A stretch of DNA of 30,343 bases, taken from NCBI GenBank assembly GCA_035762175.1, contig DASTPP010000159.1, forward strand, positions 1 through 30,343, written 5' to 3'. This document shows positions 24,570 to 30,343 of the stretch, one piece after another. The notes below the pieces were generated by a model. It was given only the letters and a program-made list of their open reading frames with translations, ran no database searches and was not told where the DNA came from. Both the position numbers and the translations under genes were made by a program. The DNA comes from DASTPP01 sp035762175 (GTDB lineage Bacteria > Myxococcota_A > Polyangia > Polyangiales > Polyangiaceae). Numbering within the stretch: position 1 is the stretch's first letter; each line of letters opens with the position of its first letter.

Positions 24570-25503
24570 GGCCCCCCCCGAAGACGGCGCGGAGGCCCGG
24601 CCAGAGCGAGACCAAGATCGACTCGGTGCGCACGCGGGCCTCGGCAACGCCGTTCATGCCGTGGTGGAATTCGAACGAGCGCCCGTCGACCGTGAAGGTG
24701 GGCGACGAGGGCGCGGCCTCGACCAGCACGACCGGCCCCTCGAGCTTGAGCGTGTCCTCGATCTCTTGCCCGAGGAAGCGCTTCACCTCGCCGGGGCCGA
24801 TGATCTGGGCGCCGACCGCGGTGACGGTCATGTCCTGGTAAGCGTAGCGGTAGCCGGTCACCTCGAAGCGCAGCGACATGCCCGGGTGGACCTGCGGGCG
24901 GTAGTGCGCGGGCAGCATGGCGAGCACGCCGCAGCGGCGCCCCTCGCCTTCGAGGGCGAGGGCGACGTCGCCGGCGCGCAGCAGCTGGCCGGGCCAGATG
25001 CGCACGTCGCCGACGACGCCGGCGCCGGGGGCGCGCACGGTGAGCTGCTCGAGGCGCGCGGAGGCCACATCGCGCTGCGTGCGCAGGGCGGTGAGCGCCG
25101 CACGGGCCGCCTGGTCGGAGGGGTCGCGCAGGGCCTTGGCGAGCTGCAGCTCGAACTCGCGATCGACGCGCGCGAGCTCGGCCGCCTCGACGACGGAGGC
25201 GAGGCGCACGAGGGGCTGGCCCGCCTCGACGCGCTGGCCGGGCCGGACTTCGACGGCGTCGACCGTCCCGGAGGTCAGGGCGGTCACTTGGACGCGGCCG
25301 GCCACCCAGACGACGGCGGGGCCGGCGGCGTACTCGTGGAGCGTGCCTAGGGCGCAGAACGCGGCGCCGGCGGCGAACGCGGCGATGAGCAGGCCGTAGG
25401 CCCGGCCCGTCCAGCGCGGCGCGATGCGGAGCAGGTCGCCCTCGGGGCGCGCCCCGGCCGCGCGGGCGGCTTGTTCACGGAAGATTCGGCTGGCGTTTGC
25501 CAT
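24562..25503 (-). CDS. HlyD-family adaptor, NHLP bacteriocin-secretion type
   Basis: A 313-residue membrane-fusion protein partnering the ABC exporter. A cytoplasmic N-terminus (RIFREQAARAAG) precedes one membrane helix at about 35-58. A biotinyl-lipoyl-like hairpin starts at about 72 (VTALTSGTVDAVEVRPGQRVEAGQPLVRL). A short helical section (105-150) is followed by the second lipoyl half (LTVRAPGAGVVGDVRIWPGQ) and a beta-barrel (HPGMSLRFEVTGYRYAYQDM). The helical hairpin is short compared with HlyD, suggesting a limited periplasmic reach. The ATG at 25503 lies 29 bases inside the preceding adaptor gene, and its stop overlaps the lanT start. It resembles the NHLM-system HlyD protein; the exact subfamily is from memory. 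Confidence 0.85.
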   Translation of the reverse strand: MANASRIFREQAARAAGARPEGDLLRIAPRWTGRAYGLLIAAFAAGAAFCALGTLHEYAAGPAVVWVAGRVQVTALTSGTVDAVEVRPGQRVEAGQPLVRLASVVEAAELARVDREFELQLAKALRDPSDQAARAALTALRTQRDVASARLEQLTVRAPGAGVVGDVRIWPGQLLRAGDVALALEGEGRRCGVLAMLPAHYRPQVHPGMSLRFEVTGYRYAYQDMTVTAVGAQIIGPGEVKRFLGQEIEDTLKLEGPVVLVEAAPSSPTFTVDGRSFEFHHGMNGVAEARVRTESILVSLWPGLRAVFGGGHG

Positions 25504-26434
25504 GGTCGGGCACCTCGGTTGGGGCCCCGGGCGCGGGCACGAGCGACACGCGCGCGAGCCCGCCGGCGGGGGCGCCGCGCTCGCCCGGGGGCAAGTCGGC
25601 TTCGGCGAAGAGCATCCGGGAGGCCGCGTCGATCTCGGGCGCGATGCGGTCGACGGCGCCCCCGATCGGCTCGGCCCCTTCGCCCGCCCGGACGAGCACG
25701 CGCCGCCCGACGGCGAGCCCGGCGGCGCGGCCCTCGGGCACGGCGAAGCGGACGAAGAGGTCGCCGGCGCTGATGAGGCGCACGACGGGGGTCGAGGGCG
25801 TGACGTTGGCGCCCGGGTCGGCGTAGCGCGCGGCGACGACGCCCGCGAAGGGCGCGCGCAGGAGGGTGTCGTCGCGGTCGCGGCGCAGCCGCTCGGCGCG
25901 CGCGTGCCGCTCGGCGAGCTGCGCCCTCGCCGCGTCGGCGCGGGCGGCGGCGAGGGCCCGGCGGTACGTCGCGTCCGTGAGCTCCTCGCCGCTCGCGAGC
26001 GCCGCGTCCGAGAGCGCGCGGCGCCGGGCGAGGAGCTCGCCCGCCTCGGACAGCTCGATCGCCGCGCGGCCGCGCTCGGCGTCGGCCGCGTCGCGGGCGG
26101 CCTCGGCCTCGCGCAGCTCGAAGCCGACCGCGGGCGCGTCGAGCGCGGCGATGGCGTCGCCGGCGCCGACCGCGTCGCCGGGCCGGACGAAGACGGCTCG
26201 CAGCCGGCCGCCGAGGCGGGGCGCGACGTCGGCCGAGGCGCGCGCGAGCACGACGCCCAGGAATTCGTCGGGCGGCGCGGCGGGCGCCGGCGGCGGGCGC
26301 GCGGGGGCGGGCAGCGGCGGCGGGGGGGCGGTGGCCTCGGCGCGGCCCGTGCCCCCCGCCGCCACCGCGGCGAGCGAGCACGCGAGCGACGCGAGGGTGA
26401 GGGCGCCGGCGGCCCCGGCGCGGCGCGGGGTCAC
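25475..26434 (-). CDS. RND/HlyD-type periplasmic adaptor protein
   Basis: A second, different adaptor of 319 residues. It starts with a hydrophobic segment (AAGALTLASLACSLAAVAAGG) that could be a signal peptide or lipoprotein signal, then a Pro/Ala linker. The first lipoyl half (VLARASADVAPRLGGRLRAV, FVRPGDAVGAGDAIAALDAP) leads to a long alpha-helical hairpin at about 105-190. The second half (LLRAPFAGVVAARYADPG) leads to a beta-barrel (GDLFVRFAVPEGRAAGLAVG, GGAVDRIAPEIDAASRMLF). This is the pattern of RND efflux adaptors, which contact an outer-membrane factor. The GTG at 26434 overlaps the lanM stop (GTGA), so it is a true operon member. No inner-membrane RND pump or outer-membrane channel is present in the window. 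Confidence 0.85.
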   Translation of the reverse strand: MTPRRAGAAGALTLASLACSLAAVAAGGTGRAEATAPPPPLPAPARPPPAPAAPPDEFLGVVLARASADVAPRLGGRLRAVFVRPGDAVGAGDAIAALDAPAVGFELREAEAARDAADAERGRAAIELSEAGELLARRRALSDAALASGEELTDATYRRALAAARADAARAQLAERHARAERLRRDRDDTLLRAPFAGVVAARYADPGANVTPSTPVVRLISAGDLFVRFAVPEGRAAGLAVGRRVLVRAGEGAEPIGGAVDRIAPEIDAASRMLFAEADLPPGERGAPAGGLARVSLVPAPGAPTEVPDHGKRQPNLP

Positions 26435-29400
26435 CCCGCCCCCCGCGGCCCCGCCGCCGCGCGGCCCCCGGCGGCGCCCGTGACGGGGCTCGCCGGGCGG
26501 GGCGGCTCAAGCGCGAGCACCGAGGGGACGCGGTCCGGGTCGGCGAGGCGCAAGAGCTCGTAGCCGATGCCGGCGATGCCCGTCATCAACCCGGGGACCT
26601 CGACCGCGAGCGGCACGCCGCAGAGCGGGCCGTGCTCGTCGATGCCGTCGAGCACGGTCGCGGCGCCCTCGTAGGCGCGCGCGACGAGGGCGCCGTCGCC
26701 GAGCAGGCGGCCCGCTTGCAGCAACGTCTCGATGTTGCCGAGGTCGCCGTGGCAGAGCGAGTGGTTGGACCCGAGGCCCCGCGCGAGCGTGGCGGCGACG
26801 GCGTCGTCGATCTCGCGCCGCACCTCGGCGTCGTCGAACTGGGGCAGCGAGCGCAGGCGGCCGAGGGCGACGCCGGGCGCGCCGTGGCACCAGAGCGTCT
26901 TGCACTCGCTCGGCAGCGGCTCGCCCGGGCCGAGATCGCTGACGTCGGGCCAGTTGCGCCCCTCGGGCGAGAAGAGGCTCCGCTCGTAGGCGAGGGCGGC
27001 GCGCGCCGCGTCGTGAAAGCGCGCGCCGCCGGACAGGTCCGAGAGCTCGAAGAGCATCGCGGCGATGCCGGCCGCGCCATGCGAAAAGCCCGCGAGCGGC
27101 CGCTGCGAGTGCGCCGGCGTCCAGCCGATGCCGGCGGGCAGCCGCTCGGCGCGCCCGAGCAGCGCGTCGCCGCACCGGACGGCGGTCTCGAGCGTGCCGG
27201 CCGAGGGGCGGCAGCGGTACAGGCTCGCGAGCCCGGCGAGGCACCCGGCCGCGCCGCCGATGACGTCGAAGTTCGCGTCGTTCGGCAGGCAGGAGGGCAC
27301 GAGCGCCGCGACCCCCTCGGCCCGGGCGAAGGCTTCCGGCTCGCCCCACAGCGCGCCGAGGTGGGCGAGGGCGTAGATCACGCCGCCGAGACCCGAGAAC
27401 GCGCCGAGCGAGGCGGAAGCGCCGGCGGAGCGGTCGACCTGGCGGAGCAGCGTCGCGCGCGCGCGCCGGGCGAGGTCGGTGTACCGGGCCTCGCCCGTGG
27501 CGGCGCCGAGCTGCGCGAGGAAGAGCGCGATGCCGGGCAGCCCGCTGTAGAGCTCCGTCCCCGCGGCGGCGAGCTTCCAGCGGTGCGGGCCGACCAGCGT
27601 CAGGCCGATCCAGGTCGCGTCGTCCGCGCCCCGCAGCGCGAGCCGGTCGAGCCGGTCGCCGACGGCGCGCGCGGCGTCGAGCAGGCGCTCGGCGCCCGCG
27701 GGCCCCGCCGGCGGCCGCGGCCGATAGCCGGCCCATTGCACCCGGCCGCCCTCGCCTTCGAGCGCCGTGAACGAAGCCCGGATGTACCAAACCTGCCGCT
27801 GCCAGTCTTCGTCGCCGAGCCGCCGGAGCTGGCGCCCGACGAGCTCCATGCCCGCCTGGTCGAAGAAGTCGGCGACGACCTCGCCCGCGTCCGTGAGCAG
27901 GTCGCGCGAGCCGGGGCGCGTGGTGAAGTAAGGCACGTCGTCCGCCCAGAGCGACGCCCGCTCGGAGCGGAGCACGCGGGCGAGCTGCGGCAGCTGCCGG
28001 ACGCCGAGCCAGAGCCGGTCGAAGAACCGGTCGCGGTCGAGCGCGTCGTGCAGCAGGTCGGGGTGAGAGCCGTCGCGCAAGAGCAGGCCGTACAGGTACG
28101 TCGGGCGCAAGATGACCCGCACCCGGTCGTTGGCGAAGCGCGCGAGCGGCCCGTCCGCGGCGAGCAGCTCGTCGCGCCGCGCCTCGAGGTGCCGGTACAT
28201 CGCGGTGAAGCTCGCCACGATCGCGTCGGCGTGCTCGAGCACGTCGACCGGCTCGCCGCGCAGGGCGGGGCGGTTGCGGGCGCCGGGCATCGGGACGCGC
28301 CGCAAGACGAGGCGCTGCTCGTCGGTGCCGGCGTCGGCCCAGGCCGGCACCGGGCCCGGCGAGAGCTGGCCGGGCCTGCCGCCGAGGCCGCTCATCTCGA
28401 CGCCCTCGGACGAGACGCCGTCCCAGATGCGCTGGGGCAGGAGCCCGACGCGCAAGACCGAGCGCCCGAGGCTCTCCCCCGCCAGCCCCGAGGACGTGCC
28501 CGCTTCGCCGTCGCCCCAGGGCGGGTGGAAGAACGACTCGAGGTCGATGAGGACGGGGTGTTCGCCCTCGGCGATGAGGTTCTCGAGGTGGAAGTCGGTG
28601 GCGCAGAGCGCGTAGAGCAGCGCGAGGTAGGCGCCCTGCCGCTCGTAAAAGCGCCGCACCTCGTCGGGCGACGAGCAAGGGCGCGCCTCGATGAACTCGA
28701 CCCACCCCCGGTCGCCGCGGTCGACGAGCCGGGGCGCGCGAAAGAGCGGCTCGCCCGGGCCCGCCCCCGTCAGCGGCACGGGCGCCTGCGCGTTCAGCCA
28801 GGCGACCAGCTCGCCGAAGTGCGCGTCGACCGCGAGCGAGCGCGGCTTGTAGACGAGGCGCAGGCCCGAGCCGAAGTCGACGATCAGCACCTGCCGGCCG
28901 CCGCGGTGCGGGTCGCCGGCGGCCTGCAGCGCGGCCACCACGCCCGGGCCCGGCGCCCCCCCGCCCGCCCCGCCCCCCGCCCCGGCGACGAACGCCTCGG
29001 CGATGGCGTCGCGATCGTCGACGAGGTGGCGCAAGAACTCGAGGCTCGCCTCGGCCCAGCGCTCGGCCGCCGCGAGCGCCGAGCGGCCGAGCACGGGGTA
29101 CTCTTGCAGCAGCGCGCGCGCGGCGGCCGGGTCGCGCAGGCGAGCGAGAAAGTAGCGGCACCTTTGCCGCGGCGTCTCGCCCTCGAGCTGACCCCCCAGC
29201 CGCGCGGCGTTGAGCTCCAGCACGAGGGTGCGGCTCGTCATTTGCCCTAGCGCCTCCGCGAGGCGCGCGAAGAGCATCGGCTCGATCGTCTCGGGGTCGA
29301 AGGGCGCCGCGGGGCACGACCGCGCGAGCGCCCGGGCGCCCTCCCGGACGCGCTCGCGCGCGGGCCGCGCCAGCGGCTCGACCAGGCCCAACCAGTCCGC

Positions 29401-29769
29401 CGCCGTCGGCGCGCCGGCCTCGCCCTCCGGCTCGCGCGGGGCCCCGGGGCGCGCCCCCGCGTAGGGCGCGGTCAGCCCCTCGAGCCACGCGGGGGGCGCC
29501 GCGAGCCGCGAGCGAACGTCCTCGGCCGACTCGCCCAGCAGCGCTTGCAAGCGCGCCTCGGTCAGGCCGTCGGCCGCCAGCCGTCGGGCGAAGCCGTCGT
29601 CCCGGTCGAACGGCGCCTGCGAACGCCAGCGCTGGACGCGGCGCGCGCCGCGCCCGCCGTCGAGCGGGGCGGGGTCGGCGGCGGGGGCGAGCGCGGCGCG
29701 TTCGCGCAGGGTGAGCGCGAGGCACCACGCCGCCGGGACGTCGGGCTCATTGCAAATAGCAAACGACAT
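26431..29769 (-). CDS. lanM: Class II lanthipeptide synthetase LanM
   Basis: A bifunctional 1112-residue enzyme that phosphorylates and eliminates Ser/Thr of LanA and then closes thioether rings. The N-terminal dehydratase (DUF4135-like, about 130-700) begins with the typical RRVQRWRSQAPFDRDD near 43. It has a kinase-like core: Lys308 (LRLVYKPRSLAVD), Asp392-His394-Asn397 (TDFHLENLI) and LIDLESFFHPPW at 407-418. The C-terminal LanC-like cyclase (about 740-1085) has SGLPGIALF, His897 (GFSHGAAGIA) and the zinc ligands Cys961 (LWCHGAPG) and Cys1006-His1007 (SLCHGDLGN). The Cys-Cys-His set means it is the classical LanM type, not the relaxed CCG type of ProcM. The ATG at 29769 has AAAGGGA seven bases upstream. 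The length is a little over the usual 900-1100. Confidence 0.97.
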   Translation of the reverse strand: MSFAICNEPDVPAAWCLALTLRERAALAPAADPAPLDGGRGARRVQRWRSQAPFDRDDGFARRLAADGLTEARLQALLGESAEDVRSRLAAPPAWLEGLTAPYAGARPGAPREPEGEAGAPTAADWLGLVEPLARPARERVREGARALARSCPAAPFDPETIEPMLFARLAEALGQMTSRTLVLELNAARLGGQLEGETPRQRCRYFLARLRDPAAARALLQEYPVLGRSALAAAERWAEASLEFLRHLVDDRDAIAEAFVAGAGGGAGGGAPGPGVVAALQAAGDPHRGGRQVLIVDFGSGLRLVYKPRSLAVDAHFGELVAWLNAQAPVPLTGAGPGEPLFRAPRLVDRGDRGWVEFIEARPCSSPDEVRRFYERQGAYLALLYALCATDFHLENLIAEGEHPVLIDLESFFHPPWGDGEAGTSSGLAGESLGRSVLRVGLLPQRIWDGVSSEGVEMSGLGGRPGQLSPGPVPAWADAGTDEQRLVLRRVPMPGARNRPALRGEPVDVLEHADAIVASFTAMYRHLEARRDELLAADGPLARFANDRVRVILRPTYLYGLLLRDGSHPDLLHDALDRDRFFDRLWLGVRQLPQLARVLRSERASLWADDVPYFTTRPGSRDLLTDAGEVVADFFDQAGMELVGRQLRRLGDEDWQRQVWYIRASFTALEGEGGRVQWAGYRPRPPAGPAGAERLLDAARAVGDRLDRLALRGADDATWIGLTLVGPHRWKLAAAGTELYSGLPGIALFLAQLGAATGEARYTDLARRARATLLRQVDRSAGASASLGAFSGLGGVIYALAHLGALWGEPEAFARAEGVAALVPSCLPNDANFDVIGGAAGCLAGLASLYRCRPSAGTLETAVRCGDALLGRAERLPAGIGWTPAHSQRPLAGFSHGAAGIAAMLFELSDLSGGARFHDAARAALAYERSLFSPEGRNWPDVSDLGPGEPLPSECKTLWCHGAPGVALGRLRSLPQFDDAEVRREIDDAVAATLARGLGSNHSLCHGDLGNIETLLQAGRLLGDGALVARAYEGAATVLDGIDEHGPLCGVPLAVEVPGLMTGIAGIGYELLRLADPDRVPSVLALEPPRPASPVTGAAGGRAAAGPRGAG

Positions 29770-30020
29770 GGGTATCCCTTTCCGGCCCCGCGCGACGGTG
29801 CCGTGAAGTCTCGCCCCGCCCTTGCGGGGCCACCCCCGGCGCCCCGGCCGGGCGGGGTCGGGCGCATTCTTCGAAAGCCTCGACGACGCCCCGGCGGCGC
29901 CCTTGCGGGGCGGGCCCGCCCGGAAGAACCCCCCCAGGGCCTTTCCAGGCGGGCCCCGCGCCCGGGGGGGGGCCCCCCACGGGCGCCGCCGGCTTCACCC
30001 GCCGGTGCGCGCCCGAGCCG
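29770..30020 (-). other. lanA-lanM spacer with GC hairpins (possible attenuator or processing region)
   Basis: A 251-base leader between lanA and lanM, with no convincing gene. It contains a hairpin at 29813-29830 (GCCCCGC / GCGGGGC, four-base loop), a longer one with nine-bp arms (29912-29920 and 29948-29956) around a 27-base loop, a 12-base palindrome GGCGGGCCCGCC at 29909-29920, and GGGGGGCCCCCC at 29967-29978. A 12-base direct repeat CCCTTGCGGGGC occurs at 29819 and 29900. In many lan operons such structure lowers readthrough so that precursor exceeds enzyme. That role is inferred. Confidence 0.5.
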
Positions 30021-30242
30021 TCAATCGGTGGTCGGCTCGCAGGGGCAGCCCCACGAGTAAAACTTGCAGGTGCTGCCGTCGAGCGTCGCGGCCACGTTGC
30101 CGCCCGCGACGCCCTCGAGCTCGGCCTCGGTCAGCTCGATGGCCCCGGCCGGGTTCTCCGGCAGCGAGGCGCGCTCGGCCTCGCTCAGGCTCGCCCGATA
30201 CTCGCCATCCTTCCACGCACGCGCGACATCGATCTTCGACAT
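30021..30242 (-). CDS. lanA: Lanthipeptide precursor peptide, mersacidin/lichenicidin-type leader
   Basis: A 73-residue precursor for LanM. The ATG at 30242 has a strong GGAGGAG six bases upstream; a GTG at 30266 would add eight residues and lacks support. The leader (1-48) has the signature of the mersacidin/lichenicidin type 2 family: IDVARAWKDGEYRASLSEAE, then LPENPAG, then ELTEAELEGVAGG. The Gly47-Gly48 bond should be cut by the LanT C39 domain. The predicted core (49-73) begins NVAATLDG and ends EPTTD. It contains Thr53, Ser57, Thr58, Ser63, Thr71 and Thr72, and Cys59, Cys66 and Cys68, so up to three thioether rings are possible. The core shows no known lantibiotic sequence that I recall. 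It is the sole precursor in the window; more could lie to the right. Confidence 0.93.
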   Translation of the reverse strand: MSKIDVARAWKDGEYRASLSEAERASLPENPAGAIELTEAELEGVAGGNVAATLDGSTCKFYSWGCPCEPTTD

Positions 30243-30248
30243 GGCAAT

Positions 30249-30255
30249 CTCCTCC
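30249..30255 (-). promoter_or_regulatory. Strong Shine-Dalgarno of lanA
   Basis: GGAGGAG on the minus strand, six bases before the ATG at 30242. It fixes the start and is among the strongest ribosome sites here, fitting a highly translated precursor. Confidence 0.8.
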
Positions 30256-30269
30256 ACGGTTCGCACGAC

Positions 30270-30311
30270 CGGCCCGCCAAGCCCGCCGCTGGGGGCGGGC
30301 TTGGCGGGCCG
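30270..30311. repeat. 18-bp perfect inverted repeat upstream of lanA
   Basis: Arms 30270-30287 and 30294-30311 are exact complements around a six-base loop. The nearer arm ends 14 bases before the lanA Shine-Dalgarno on the minus strand. No T-run follows on either strand. It could end an upstream transcript, separate tandem precursor genes, or cap the 5' end of lanA mRNA; the next gene to the right is not visible. Confidence 0.75.
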
Positions 30312-30343
30312 CGCCAGGCCGCCGCCCGTCGCGAGGGCCCGTG

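Noticed and set aside
24570..24647. A longer N-terminus of LanT
   Set aside because: The extra 26 residues are Arg/Ser/Ala-rich and overlap the adaptor gene. The ATG at 24569 gives the usual distance to the C39 Cys.
29747..29998. Short minus-strand frame between lanA and lanM as a second precursor
   Set aside because: The translation is Pro/Gly/Arg-rich with a single Cys in its main part, no Gly-Gly leader and no Shine-Dalgarno; it runs into the lanM start.

Overview
The window is a very GC-rich chromosomal segment (I judge well above 70 % GC, not computed) from a Gram-negative bacterium, most likely a myxobacterium of the Polyangia/Sorangiineae type. Grounds for this: exported lipoproteins with an Asp run after the lipobox and long Gly/Thr/Ala linkers, a MYXO-CTERM-like C-terminal tail (short hydrophobic stretch, then an Arg run), an FHA-domain protein, and a dcw (division/cell wall) cluster next to ordinary proteobacterial housekeeping genes. 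This assignment is inference; there is no rRNA in the window.

Layout from left to right. (1) 1-1650, minus strand: the start of a dcw cluster, rsmH-ftsL-ftsI, each pair overlapping by 4 bases. It is driven by a promoter-like element at 1718-1747 and has a LysR-family regulator instead of mraZ upstream. (2) 2996-5463, plus strand: two tandem paralogous beta-propeller lipoproteins sharing a perfect 48-bp block across the start codon. They are divergent from the LysR gene, and a dyad lies between. (3) 5556-6809: an MFS transporter. (4) 9869-6867, minus strand: glycine cleavage genes gcvT-gcvH-gcvPA, with no gcvPB. (5) 10241-12585, plus strand: a lipoprotein and an acyl-CoA dehydrogenase. (6) 20309-12983, minus strand: purL, a membrane protein, and an unusual membrane-anchored subtilisin-like protease carrying a C-terminal FHA domain, closely spaced like an operon. 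(7) 20411-21361, plus strand: a NADAR-domain protein and an 80-residue protein resembling the tail of nuclease/transposase-like proteins. (8) 22119-21389, minus strand: a MYXO-CTERM-like exported protein broken by two single-base frameshifts.

(9) 30242-22350, minus strand: the most notable part, a class II lanthipeptide biosynthesis and export operon. Its order is precursor lanA (mersacidin/lichenicidin-type leader, Gly-Gly cleavage site, 25-residue core with three Cys and six Ser/Thr), a 251-base spacer rich in GC hairpins, lanM (dehydratase plus LanC cyclase in one protein), two different HlyD-type adaptor proteins, and lanT (C39 peptidase, membrane domain and ATPase). The last four genes overlap end to start. 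LanM should dehydrate and cyclise the core. The LanT C39 domain should cut after the Gly-Gly, and LanT with the adaptors should carry the product across the envelope, using an outer-membrane channel not encoded here. No reductase, LanFEG immunity transporter or lanthipeptide regulator is present in the window, though the cluster may continue beyond the right edge.
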